Source: an uncultured Lachnospiraceae bacterium
Lineage (GTDB): Bacteria > Bacillota > Clostridia > Lachnospirales > Lachnospiraceae
Direction of reading: 5' to 3'
Assembly: GCA_947650155.1 (NCBI GenBank)
Contig: CANSUS010000029.1
Coordinates: forward strand, 1-47,485
DNA length: 47,485 nt
Within the stretch, counting starts at the first letter, position 1. Each line of letters opens with the position of its first letter. A program made the position numbers and the translations under genes. The notes below the pieces were generated by a model. That model was not told the origin of the DNA. It did no database searches and saw only the letters and a list, made by a program, of their open reading frames with translations. Shown here piece by piece: positions 1-7,807 of this stretch.

Positions 1-1
1 A

Positions 2-112
2 GAATTTGCTTATGTCACGTACAACCATATCCGCCCTCACAGCTATAACGGGTACTGCTTCACATATATAAAAACGGATTTTATTAGCCGTAAGTGTTAC
101 AAAAATGCTTGA
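2..112 (+). CDS. C-terminal end of a probable DDE transposase, cut by the window edge
   Basis: The open frame from the left edge ends in a TGA at 110-112. It encodes about 36 residues including YVTYNHIRPHSYNGY, which resembles the C-terminal 'YN..RPHS..GY' segment of rve-type (IS3-like) transposases. Only the tail is visible, so it is not possible to say whether the element is intact or which IS family it belongs to. The rpe promoter begins 22 bases downstream, so the insertion lies directly against the rpe transcription unit. Confidence 0.4.
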   Translation, partial: EFAYVTYNHIRPHSYNGYCFTYIKTDFISRKCYKNA

Positions 113-134
113 CCACTACAATATAGAAAAGAGA

Positions 135-163
135 TTGTCAACTTTTTCAAAATCCTGTATGAT
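135..163 (+). promoter_or_regulatory. Sigma-A promoter for rpe
   Basis: TTGTCA (135-140), a 17-base spacer and TATGAT (158-163). Transcription would start near 170, so the hairpin at 176-210 would lie at the very 5' end of the mRNA. Confidence 0.6.
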
Positions 164-175
164 AAAGAGGAATCA

Positions 176-210
176 TTTCTTTCATGCCGTAATAATCGGC
201 ATGAAGGAAA
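176..210 (+). promoter_or_regulatory. 14-bp hairpin in the rpe 5' leader
   Basis: Arms 176-189 and 197-210 pair over 14 positions with one G-U wobble and a 7-base loop. No T-run follows on either side, so it is unlikely to be a simple terminator. It could be a 5' mRNA stabiliser or an operator at the transcription start. A TGTACAG heptamer occurs twice downstream (230-236 and 259-265), the second copy just before the ribosome site. Confidence 0.5.
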
Positions 211-276
211 ACGGGTACAACAACAGGAGTGTACAGGATCACAAATAAAACTGTGAATTGTACAGAAAGGACAATT

Positions 277-927
277 ATGATTTTATCACCCTCTATTTTA
301 GCGGCGGATTTCAGCATTCTTGGAAAACAGATCAGGGAGGCGGATCAGGCGGGCGCGCAGTATATACATATTGATGTTATGGATGGTATTTTTGTACCCT
401 CCATTTCTTTTGGCATGCCTGTTATTTCTACAATTCGGAAGGTAACGGATAAAACTTTTGATGTCCATTTAATGATTATGGAGCCGGAAAGATATATAGA
501 GGAATTTATCAAATGCGGCGCGGATATTATTACCTTTCATGTGGAAGCGACAAGACAGGTGGAAAAGGCGATAGAATTGATTCATTCTTTCGGGAAAAAA
601 GCGGGAATCTCCATTAAGCCGGATACGCCGGTTGAAGAGATAGAGAAGTATCTGCCAATGGTAGAAATGATTCTGGTCATGACGGTGGAACCGGGATTTG
701 GCGGACAGTCTCTGATTCCAAAAACTTTGGATAAAGTAGCGGCAGTCAGGGCAATGATAAGAAATAAGGATCTGCACACAGACGTAGAAGTAGACGGAGG
801 AATCCATATGGGGAATATCGCTGAAGTGGTAAAGGCGGGCGCGAACGTCATCGTATCCGGTTCTTCTGTATTTAAAGGGGATATTACGCAGAATGTGATT
901 GGTCTGATCAACAAGGCAGCTTTGTAA
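277..927 (+). CDS. rpe: Ribulose-phosphate 3-epimerase
   Basis: Interconverts ribulose 5-phosphate and xylulose 5-phosphate in the pentose phosphate pathway, in the cytoplasm. The 216-residue product has the usual family length and the TIM-barrel signatures SPSILAADF at the N-terminus, HIDVMDG with the metal-binding His and Asp, HLMI, MTVEPGFGGQ and VDGGI near the phosphate site. The start at 277 is chosen over the in-frame GTG at 229 because it has an AAAGG ribosome site at 266-270 and begins exactly at the family N-terminus. It is followed after 35 bases by a MATE exporter gene and probably shares its transcript. Confidence 0.95.
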   Translation: MILSPSILAADFSILGKQIREADQAGAQYIHIDVMDGIFVPSISFGMPVISTIRKVTDKTFDVHLMIMEPERYIEEFIKCGADIITFHVEATRQVEKAIELIHSFGKKAGISIKPDTPVEEIEKYLPMVEMILVMTVEPGFGGQSLIPKTLDKVAAVRAMIRNKDLHTDVEVDGGIHMGNIAEVVKAGANVIVSGSSVFKGDITQNVIGLINKAAL

Positions 928-962
928 AAAGTAATTTGGCTAAAAGGTAAGATGAGAGACTT

Positions 963-2303
963 ATGAAAATAAAAGGAAAAGATTTAACAGAAGGTTCACC
1001 GGGAAAAGGGCTGCTTATCTTTGCGCTTCCGATGATTCTCGGCAACCTGTTTCAGCAGTTTTATAATATGGTGGATACGATCATCGTAGGAAAGTATGTA
1101 GGAGAAGATGCGCTTGCGGCAGTAGGTGCATCTTATGCTTTAACTACCGTTTTTGTGATGATCGCTATTGGAGGCGGAACCGGCGCTTCTGTCATTATTT
1201 CGCAATATCTCGGCGCAAGGGAAAACGGAAAAATGAAGACGGCTGTTTCTACGGCGGTTATTACTTCCCTTGGGACAAGCATAGTGCTTGGTTTGATTGG
1301 AATACTGGTAAATCGTCAGATTTTGCTTGCATTGTCAACACCGGATAATATTATGGAAGATGCCGCGTTGTATTTAAAAATTTATTTTACCGGGCTTCCC
1401 TTTTTGTTTATGTATAATATTCTGGCGGCAATATTTAATTCCCTTGGCGATTCAAGAACTTCTTTATATTTTCTTATTTTTTCTTCTGTACTGAATATTT
1501 TTCTGGATCTGTTTGCAGTGAGAATACTGCATATGGGAGTAGCAGGGGTAGCGGCGGCAACTGTTACTGCGCAGGGAATTGCAGCAATTTTGTCTTTTAT
1601 TGTACTGGTGAGACGGTTGAAGGGATATGACGGCGAGCGGGAGTTTTTTGATCTGTCAATTCTTGGGAATATGGTTAAGGTTGCCATTCCGTCTATTATT
1701 CAGCAGTCCATTGTTTCGGTGGGAATGCTTTTAGTGCAGTCCGTAGTAAATGGTTTTGGTTCTTCCGTACTTGCCGGCTATACGGCAGGAATGCGTTTGG
1801 AGTCTATTTGTATTGTACCGATGATTTCTATGGGAAATGCGGTATCCACCTTTACGGCACAGAATATCGGCGCCGGAAAAACAGAGAGAGTAAGACAGGG
1901 ATATAAGGCAAGTTATTATATTGTCGGTGTTTTTGCTGTGATCATATGCGCAGTGCTTTTACTTTTTAAGAATCCTCTGATTCGTATGTTTCTGGAGGAA
2001 GGAGCGGGAGGCGAAGCGTTTGACACAGGCGTCAGCTATTTGTCGTTTATTGCCTATTTCTTTGTTTTTATAGGATTAAAGGCATCGACGGACGGTGTGC
2101 TCAGGGGTGCGGGTGATGTGGTGGTATTTACGGCGGCCAATCTGATCAATCTGGCGATCCGGGTTTCTTTTGCTTTTGGCATGGCGGCTGTGATCGGCGT
2201 GAAGGCGGTGTGGTTTGCCGTACCAATCGGATGGACGGCGAACTATATTATTTCCGGTCTTCGTTATCTGTCAGGGCAATGGAGCAGGAAAAAGTTAGTC
2301 TGA
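963..2303 (+). CDS. MATE family multidrug exporter
   Basis: Polytopic membrane protein of 446 residues with the length, twelve predicted hydrophobic segments and internal two-fold repeat of MATE (NorM/DinF-type) cation or drug antiporters. Typical family segments are the N-terminal GLLIFALPMILGNLFQQFYN, GGGTGASVIISQYLGA and a second-half TAQNIGAGK. It is one of three MATE genes in the window, more similar in N-terminal layout to the one at 27931 than to the one at 26500. The substrate cannot be told from sequence. It lies 35 bases after rpe and no terminator is seen between them. Confidence 0.9.
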   Translation: MKIKGKDLTEGSPGKGLLIFALPMILGNLFQQFYNMVDTIIVGKYVGEDALAAVGASYALTTVFVMIAIGGGTGASVIISQYLGARENGKMKTAVSTAVITSLGTSIVLGLIGILVNRQILLALSTPDNIMEDAALYLKIYFTGLPFLFMYNILAAIFNSLGDSRTSLYFLIFSSVLNIFLDLFAVRILHMGVAGVAAATVTAQGIAAILSFIVLVRRLKGYDGEREFFDLSILGNMVKVAIPSIIQQSIVSVGMLLVQSVVNGFGSSVLAGYTAGMRLESICIVPMISMGNAVSTFTAQNIGAGKTERVRQGYKASYYIVGVFAVIICAVLLLFKNPLIRMFLEEGAGGEAFDTGVSYLSFIAYFFVFIGLKASTDGVLRGAGDVVVFTAANLINLAIRVSFAFGMAAVIGVKAVWFAVPIGWTANYIISGLRYLSGQWSRKKLV

Positions 2304-2307
2304 AACA

Positions 2308-2336
2308 TTTACAAAAAAATAAAATTATGTTACTCT
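2308..2336 (+). promoter_or_regulatory. Promoter for the metG leader RNA
   Basis: TTTACA (2308-2313), a 17-base spacer and TACTCT (2331-2336) preceded by a TG (extended -10). Transcription would begin near 2342, just before the structured region. Confidence 0.5.
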
Positions 2337-2341
2337 AAGAA

Positions 2342-2478
2342 AAATGCAAGGTTGCGACAGGCAGCAAGTCGAAGTCAGATTTGACCTTGACGACCGTTGT
2401 GAGGGATAAGGGAACGGAAATGGTAATACGGCATTGGACGTCTTCCTGCGTATATGCAGAAGGACGTTTTTATTTTTA
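2342..2478 (+). ncRNA. Structured leader RNA or small RNA upstream of metG, class not recognised
   Basis: A stretch of about 137 bases with its own promoter and a strong intrinsic terminator lies between the MATE gene and metG. It can form a 10-bp hairpin (2368-2377 with 2382-2391, one mismatch), a CCGTT/AACGG stem (2394-2398 with 2413-2417), and then the terminator. A competing pairing CAAGGT (2347-2352) with ACCTTG (2384-2389) would break the first hairpin. I see no T-box sequence (no AGGGTGGNACCGCG), no S-box core and no other riboswitch consensus I know. Its position suggests attenuation control of metG; a separate small RNA is the alternative. Confidence 0.5.
2438..2478 (+). terminator. 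Intrinsic terminator in front of metG
   Basis: Arms 2438-2449 and 2456-2467 form a 12-bp stem with one mismatch and one wobble, loop GTATAT, followed by a T-rich tract to 2478. It ends only 35 bases before the metG start, so metG needs read-through or antitermination unless a promoter is hidden in the gap. Confidence 0.75.
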
Positions 2479-2513
2479 TATATTTATGAATGAATACGGA
2501 AAGGAAACGGAAA

Positions 2514-4499
2514 ATGAATAAAGGAAAATATTATATTACGACGGCAATTGCCTATACATCAGGAAAGCCGCATATCGGAAACACGTATGAGGCGATATTG
2601 GCGGACAGTATTGCAAGATTTAAAAGAAAAGACGGTTATGACGTGTTTTTTCAGACCGGAACGGACGAACATGGACAGAAGATTGAGCTGAAAGCGCAGG
2701 AGGCAGGAATAACGCCCAAAGAGTATGTTGACAAAGTATCCGCTTCCATTCAGAAAATCTGGGATCTGATGGGAACCTCTTATGATAAATTTATCCGTAC
2801 TACGGATGATTATCATGAAAAACAGGTGCAGAAAATTTTCAGAAAATTATATGATCAGGGAGATATTTATAAAAGTGCATATGAAGGAATGTATTGTACG
2901 CCCTGCGAGTCTTTCTGGACAGAATCACAATTGGTGGACGGCAAATGCCCGGACTGCGGCAGGGAAGTGAAGCCTGCAAAAGAAGAAGCCTATTTTTTTA
3001 AAATGAGCAAATATGCGGATCGGCTGATCGAACATATTAATGCACATCCTGAATTTATACAACCGGTATCCCGCAAAAATGAAATGATGAACAATTTCCT
3101 TCTTCCGGGACTGCAGGATCTGTGTGTATCCAGAACTTCTTTTAAATGGGGGATTCCGGTAGATTTTGATGATAAGCATGTGGTTTACGTGTGGCTGGAT
3201 GCTCTGACCAATTATATTACGGGAATTGGATATGAATGTGACGGGGAGGATGCGGAGCAGTATCATCAATACTGGCCGGCGGATTTACACCTGATCGGAA
3301 AAGATATTATCAGATTCCATACGATATACTGGCCCATTTTCTTAATGGCGCTGGGAGAACCCCTGCCGAAACAGATTTTCGGTCATCCGTGGCTTTTACA
3401 GGGGGACGGCAAGATGAGTAAATCCAAAGGAAACGTGATATATGCGGATGATCTGGTGGATTTTTTTGGAGTGGATGCCGTAAGATATTTTGTACTTCAT
3501 GAAATGCCTTTTGATAATGACGGCGTAATTACATGGGAATTGATGGTGGAACGTATGAATTCGGATCTTGCCAATACTTTGGGAAATCTTGTGAACCGTA
3601 CCATATCCATGAGCAATAAGTATTTTGGAGGCGTAGTCTGCAATAAGAATGTGGCAGAGCCTGTGGATGAAGAATTAAAGGCAGTGGCAGTACAGACTTA
3701 TGATAAAGTATGTAAGAAAATGGATGAGCTTCGCGTTGCAGACGCCATTTCGGAAATTTTTGCATTGTTTAAACGCTGTAATAAATATATTGACGAAACA
3801 GAACCGTGGGTACTTGGTAAAGACGAAGAGAAAAAGGACAGACTGGCTACTGTGTTGTATAATCTGGTGGAAAGTATTTCTGTCGGCGCTTCTCTGCTGG
3901 AGCCTTATATGCCGGAAACAGCGAAGAAAATTGCAGCGCAGTTAAATACAAAGCTTCCTTCCTTTGAGGAAACGAAACAGTTTGGACTTTATCCGTCGGG
4001 GAACCGGGTAACAGAGAAACCGGAGATTTTATTTGCCCGTCTGGATGTAAAAGAAGTAACGGAAAAAGCGGAAGCCATGTTCGCGGCAAGAAGAGCGGAA
4101 GAAGAGGGAAAAGATAACTTGGGAGACATGGGGACAGAAAAGGTTGAAGAAGTGATCGATATAGAAAAGAAACCGGAGATTACTTATGACGATTTTGCAA
4201 AACTGCAATTTCAGGTAGGTGAGATCATTGCCTGTGAAGAGGTGAAAAAATCCAAAAAGCTGCTCTGCTCTAAAGTGCGTGTCGGCAGTGAAATCAAGCA
4301 GATTGTATCCGGTATTAAACAGCATTACAGCGCGGAAGAAATGGTTGGAAAGAAGGTCATGGTATTGGTGAATCTGAAACCTGCGACTTTAGCAGGCGTG
4401 GTTTCAGAAGGAATGCTGCTTTGTGCAGAGGATGCAGAGGGGAATCTTGCACTTATGACACCGGAGAAGGAAATGCCCGCAGGCGCGGAAATCTGTTAA
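2514..4499 (+). CDS. metG: Methionyl-tRNA synthetase with C-terminal tRNA-binding domain
   Basis: Charges tRNA-Met with methionine in the cytoplasm. The 661-residue class I enzyme has HIGN at residues 20-23, a Zn knuckle CTPC...CPDC at about 128-148, the KMSKSKGN loop near 300, an anticodon-binding helical domain, and an EMAP/Arc1p-like OB-fold from about 560 to the end. The start at 2514 is chosen over the in-frame ATG at 2490 because GGAAACGG precedes it and the protein then begins right at the Rossmann fold. A lysine- and glutamate-rich linker separates the OB-fold. The structured leader upstream probably controls it. Confidence 0.96.
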   Translation: MNKGKYYITTAIAYTSGKPHIGNTYEAILADSIARFKRKDGYDVFFQTGTDEHGQKIELKAQEAGITPKEYVDKVSASIQKIWDLMGTSYDKFIRTTDDYHEKQVQKIFRKLYDQGDIYKSAYEGMYCTPCESFWTESQLVDGKCPDCGREVKPAKEEAYFFKMSKYADRLIEHINAHPEFIQPVSRKNEMMNNFLLPGLQDLCVSRTSFKWGIPVDFDDKHVVYVWLDALTNYITGIGYECDGEDAEQYHQYWPADLHLIGKDIIRFHTIYWPIFLMALGEPLPKQIFGHPWLLQGDGKMSKSKGNVIYADDLVDFFGVDAVRYFVLHEMPFDNDGVITWELMVERMNSDLANTLGNLVNRTISMSNKYFGGVVCNKNVAEPVDEELKAVAVQTYDKVCKKMDELRVADAISEIFALFKRCNKYIDETEPWVLGKDEEKKDRLATVLYNLVESISVGASLLEPYMPETAKKIAAQLNTKLPSFEETKQFGLYPSGNRVTEKPEILFARLDVKEVTEKAEAMFAARRAEEEGKDNLGDMGTEKVEEVIDIEKKPEITYDDFAKLQFQVGEIIACEEVKKSKKLLCSKVRVGSEIKQIVSGIKQHYSAEEMVGKKVMVLVNLKPATLAGVVSEGMLLCAEDAEGNLALMTPEKEMPAGAEIC

Positions 4500-4548
4500 G
4501 TAAGTTAATGGCCAGTACGTGTGCAGAAACACACAGATAGGAGCATGT

Positions 4549-5496
4549 ATGATAAAAAAAGAAGAACTCTATTTTGATTCCAGAGATAATGTGACAAAAC
4601 TTCATGCGATCCGATGGATACCGGAAGAAAAGCCAACCGCCGTTTTACAGATTGTGCATGGTATGGCGGAGTATGTGAACCGCTATGATGAGTTTGCCGT
4701 TCAAATGGCAGGCCGGGGGATTTTAGTAGTGGGCGACGACCATTTGGGACATGGACAGTCTGTACCGACGGGCGGGACATATGGCTATTTTTGTGAAAAT
4801 GATCCGGCAACGGTTGTAGTCAGGGATGTGCATAGGCTTAAAAAGATGACGCAGAATTTATATCCGGGAGTTCCCTATTTTATTATGGGGCATAGTATGG
4901 GATCTTTTATTACAAGAAACTATTTGTGTAAATATGGAAGCGGAATTGACGGGGCGGTTATTCTGGGAACCGGAATGCAGCCTAAATCTGTGCTTGCAGC
5001 GTCAAAGGCAGTCGCAGCGATTCAAAAAGCGCTTTATGGTTCTAAGCATGTGAGTCATTTCATTGATAAAAATGCATTTGGAAAATATAATAAGAGAATT
5101 AAAGATGCAAAGACGGCGGCAGACTGGCTTACGAAAGATGCTGACAGAGTGGAGGCTTATCTAAAAGACTCTTCATGCGGGTTTGTATTTACTGTAAACG
5201 GTTTTCAAACATTATTTGAGCTGATATGGAGACTTTATAAGAAGGAGAACCTTGAAAATATGCCTAAAGATCTTCCGATCCTGTTTGCATCAGGGATGGA
5301 TGATCCAGTTGGCGATTATTTTGAAGGAGTACAGAGAGCAATTGAGTCTTTTAAGGTCGTGGGTATGAAAGATATAACGGTTAAAAAATACGAAACGGAC
5401 CGGCATGAACTTTTAAATGAGACAGACCGGGATACGGTTACGCAGGATATTTACAACTGGCTGATGCAGAAAGTAAATGCAGGCAGTAAAGAATAG
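4549..5496 (+). CDS. Alpha/beta hydrolase, monoacylglycerol lipase/lysophospholipase type
   Basis: A 315-residue soluble serine hydrolase of the Hydrolase_4/S33 type. The oxyanion segment VHGMAEY, the nucleophile elbow GHSMGS, a late Asp in SGMDDPVGD and a His in DRHELLNE form a complete catalytic set in the right order. No signal peptide is seen. The start at 4549 has an AGGAG at 4539-4543; the in-frame upstream start at 4519 has none. It lies 49 bases after metG and 9 bases before the next gene. The substrate is unknown; family members act on lysophospholipids, monoglycerides or small esters. Confidence 0.85.
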   Translation: MIKKEELYFDSRDNVTKLHAIRWIPEEKPTAVLQIVHGMAEYVNRYDEFAVQMAGRGILVVGDDHLGHGQSVPTGGTYGYFCENDPATVVVRDVHRLKKMTQNLYPGVPYFIMGHSMGSFITRNYLCKYGSGIDGAVILGTGMQPKSVLAASKAVAAIQKALYGSKHVSHFIDKNAFGKYNKRIKDAKTAADWLTKDADRVEAYLKDSSCGFVFTVNGFQTLFELIWRLYKKENLENMPKDLPILFASGMDDPVGDYFEGVQRAIESFKVVGMKDITVKKYETDRHELLNETDRDTVTQDIYNWLMQKVNAGSKE

Positions 5497-5505
5497 CGAG
5501 GATAT

Positions 5506-6054
5506 ATGCGGAATTTAAAAAAACAAAAAATAAAAATGAGAGTGGCTGCGTTTCTAATTTCAGGACTGTTTTTTATTTCCTTTTCTCAGACAGTAAACGC
5601 GGCTCAGGAATCTATGGCTGAAAGTGTGGAAACGGACAGTTTAATCGACGAAGCGATGTCAAAAGACCAGGCGGATGAGATATTCCGGTTTATTATCCAA
5701 AAAATTTCTGAAGGCGGTCTGGATTCCGAAGAAGCAATAAGGGAAGCGATTGCCGAAGGGGAAGAAACATTTCAGATATTTTTAGCGGACGAGGAGAAAG
5801 ACCGGATTGTCCAAATTGTGGATCAGGTCAATACATGGGGCCTGGATGCGCAGGGGCTGGCAGAAAAGGCGGAAGAACTGTATGACGAGTATGGTATGGA
5901 ATTACTGGAGCATCCGGAAAAAGCGGCTGCGGAAGTAGTAAAAAGCAGTATTGGTTCTTCCTTGAAGGGGATTGGCGATTTTTTTGTTGGTATCGGGAAA
6001 GGAATCAAGGATTTTTTTTGCAACAGTGTAAAAAGTTTTTTTGACGGCTTTTAA
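5506..6054 (+). CDS. Small exported protein of unknown function
   Basis: I do not recognise a family. The 182-residue product has a clear Sec signal peptide: a basic N-terminus, a hydrophobic core at about residues 13-25 and a likely cut at VNA-A near residue 32. The mature part is acidic and helical, and ends in a glycine- and phenylalanine-rich amphipathic segment (about 148-182) that could lie on a membrane. It starts 9 bases after the hydrolase gene, with a weak GCGAGGA site, so it is likely co-transcribed. A GGCTTTTAAGCC palindrome covers the stop codon. Confidence 0.65.
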   Translation: MRNLKKQKIKMRVAAFLISGLFFISFSQTVNAAQESMAESVETDSLIDEAMSKDQADEIFRFIIQKISEGGLDSEEAIREAIAEGEETFQIFLADEEKDRIVQIVDQVNTWGLDAQGLAEKAEELYDEYGMELLEHPEKAAAEVVKSSIGSSLKGIGDFFVGIGKGIKDFFCNSVKSFFDGF

Positions 6055-6178
6055 GCCGGCGTATTATGGGATTGCTTTTGAAGTGGATAAAATCGGGTGA
6101 ATTTCATATAATGTTTTTAGAACAGTGCATGAATAAAGAGAAACGCTGTAGAAATAACAGAATGTGAGGTATATTTTT

Positions 6179-7171
6179 ATGAGAATCGCTTTTTACGGAA
6201 CGAAACCTTATGATAAGATCTGGTTTGAACCAATGGGGAAGGATTATGGGTTTGAGATTCATTTTATTGAACTGCCATGTAATGAAGATACCATATTTCT
6301 TGCCAACGGGTATGATGCCATTTGTATTTTTGTAAATGATTATGTAAATGCCGCTATGATTGAAAAATTATATGACATGAAAGTGAAGGCTATCCTTCTC
6401 AGAAGTGCGGGATTTAATAATGTGGATGTAAAAGCGGCGGAAGATAAGATTATAATACTGAGAGTGCCGAGCTATTCACCGGAAGCGGTTGCTGAATTTG
6501 CAATGGCAATGCTTTTGACTGTGAACCGGTTTACCCATAAAGCTTATAATAGAACAAGGGATTTTAATATGAGCCTTAATGGTCTTATGGGGACGGATTT
6601 GAATCATAAAGTGGCGGGAATTATCGGAACAGGAAAGATTGGACAGGCAATGATAAATATTTGCAAGGGGTTCAGTATGCAGGTACTTGCTTATGATCCC
6701 TTCCCCAATCATAATTTAGACGTGGAATATGTATCGGTTGAAGAATTGGCTAAAAGATCAGATGTGATCAGTCTGCACTGTCCTCTTACCTCAGATACAG
6801 AGCATATTATCAACAAGGATACCATCAGCCTGATGAAGAGGGGCGTTTTTTTGATTAATACCTCCAGAGGGCGGCTGATTGAAACAGAGGCGGTAATAGA
6901 GGGACTCAGAGAAGGCAGATTTGGCGGCGTCGGATTAGATGTATATGAAGAGGAAGAAGGAGTTTTTTATGAAGACCGCTCCAATGATATTATTACAGAT
7001 GACAATTTAGCAAGGCTGATGACTTTTCCGAACGTATTAGTAACTTCCCATATGGGATTTTTTACGCAGGAGGCTATGCAGGCAATTGCTGTTGAGACTT
7101 TGGAGAACGCATATGCATTGGAAAATGGTTTGCCGTTAGTCAATAGAGTCGGTGTGGAAGCAGCTAATTAG
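6179..7171 (+). CDS. ldhA: D-lactate dehydrogenase (2-hydroxyacid dehydrogenase family)
   Basis: Reduces pyruvate to D-lactate with NADH, a fermentative step that regenerates NAD in the cytoplasm. The 330-residue protein matches the E. coli LdhA type closely in its landmarks: LRSAGFNNVD, VPSYSPEAVAEFA, the dinucleotide motif GTGKIGQA, SLHCPLT, the Arg in NTSRGRL, the Glu in DVYEEEEG and the catalytic His in TSHMGFF. The ATG at 6179 is preferred over the GTG at 6164 because GTGAGGT at 6164-6170 is better read as its ribosome site. It appears to be monocistronic, with a palindrome downstream at 7186-7205. Confidence 0.9.
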   Translation: MRIAFYGTKPYDKIWFEPMGKDYGFEIHFIELPCNEDTIFLANGYDAICIFVNDYVNAAMIEKLYDMKVKAILLRSAGFNNVDVKAAEDKIIILRVPSYSPEAVAEFAMAMLLTVNRFTHKAYNRTRDFNMSLNGLMGTDLNHKVAGIIGTGKIGQAMINICKGFSMQVLAYDPFPNHNLDVEYVSVEELAKRSDVISLHCPLTSDTEHIINKDTISLMKRGVFLINTSRGRLIETEAVIEGLREGRFGGVGLDVYEEEEGVFYEDRSNDIITDDNLARLMTFPNVLVTSHMGFFTQEAMQAIAVETLENAYALENGLPLVNRVGVEAAN

Positions 7172-7185
7172 TAATGAATTGTCTA

Positions 7186-7205
7186 AATAGGAAAAATTTC
7201 CTATT
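7186..7205. repeat. Perfect 20-bp palindrome between ldhA and the GNAT gene
   Basis: AATAGGAAA (7186-7194) and its exact complement TTTCCTATT (7197-7205) are separated by only two bases. A loop that short favours a DNA operator over an RNA hairpin, and no T-run follows. It could serve either the end of ldhA or the promoter of the next operon. Confidence 0.5.
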
Positions 7206-7294
7206 AAATTTACGGAATATTTCTATATTTTCTTGTAAAAATTGTGATAGTCAGCTATAATTTTCTATATCAATATTTGAAAGAAGATTATAAT

Positions 7295-7783
7295 ATGTTA
7301 AATAGTGTTTTCCCATATTTTATCCGAAAAGCGAAGATAGAAGACTGGGATGATGTCATGGCAATGACATGGAGAACTTTTATAAGATTTGAATCAAAGG
7401 ATTATACAAGAGAGGGTGTCCGCAGCTTTTTTGATTTTATTTCCGATCCGGTATTGCAGCGGATGTTTTTAAATGATGCTTATCCTATGTTTGTGGCAGA
7501 GGACAGGGGTAAGATAATCGGAATGATTTCATTAAGAGAAGGCACCCATATTTCTCTTTTGTTTGTAGATGCCGATTATCACTGGCAGGGTGTGGGCAGC
7601 AGCCTGATGAAGACAATTTGGGATTTTATCAAAACAGAAGTTGGTAAAGAAATCGTTACGGTAAATGCAGCGCCTTATGGCGTGGGATTTTATCATAAAC
7701 TTGGGTTTGAAGATATGGGTCCTGAGGAAACAAGGGATGGTATCCGTTATACGCCAATGAAACGCGAACTGAGTAAAGTTTAA
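7295..7783 (+). CDS. GNAT family N-acetyltransferase
   Basis: A 162-residue single-domain acyl-CoA-dependent acetyltransferase. It has FIRKAKIEDWDDVMAM at the N-terminus, the central beta-strand segment LLFVDADYHWQGVGSSLM matching the acetyl-CoA loop (Q/R-x-x-G-x-G/S), and the C-terminal FYHKLGFE. The in-frame GTG at 7244 gives an extra N-terminus without family features, whereas the ATG at 7295 is preceded by GAAAGAAG. It is the first gene of a run that continues with the HD-GYP gene 24 bases later. The substrate is unknown. Confidence 0.8.
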   Translation: MLNSVFPYFIRKAKIEDWDDVMAMTWRTFIRFESKDYTREGVRSFFDFISDPVLQRMFLNDAYPMFVAEDRGKIIGMISLREGTHISLLFVDADYHWQGVGSSLMKTIWDFIKTEVGKEIVTVNAAPYGVGFYHKLGFEDMGPEETRDGIRYTPMKRELSKV

Positions 7784-7807
7784 ATATTGTTTATGTAGGA
7801 GGACTGC

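Noticed and set aside
2342-2478. T-box or SAM riboswitch controlling metG
   Set aside because: The conserved T-box antiterminator sequence and S-box core are absent, so I only call it an unclassified leader.
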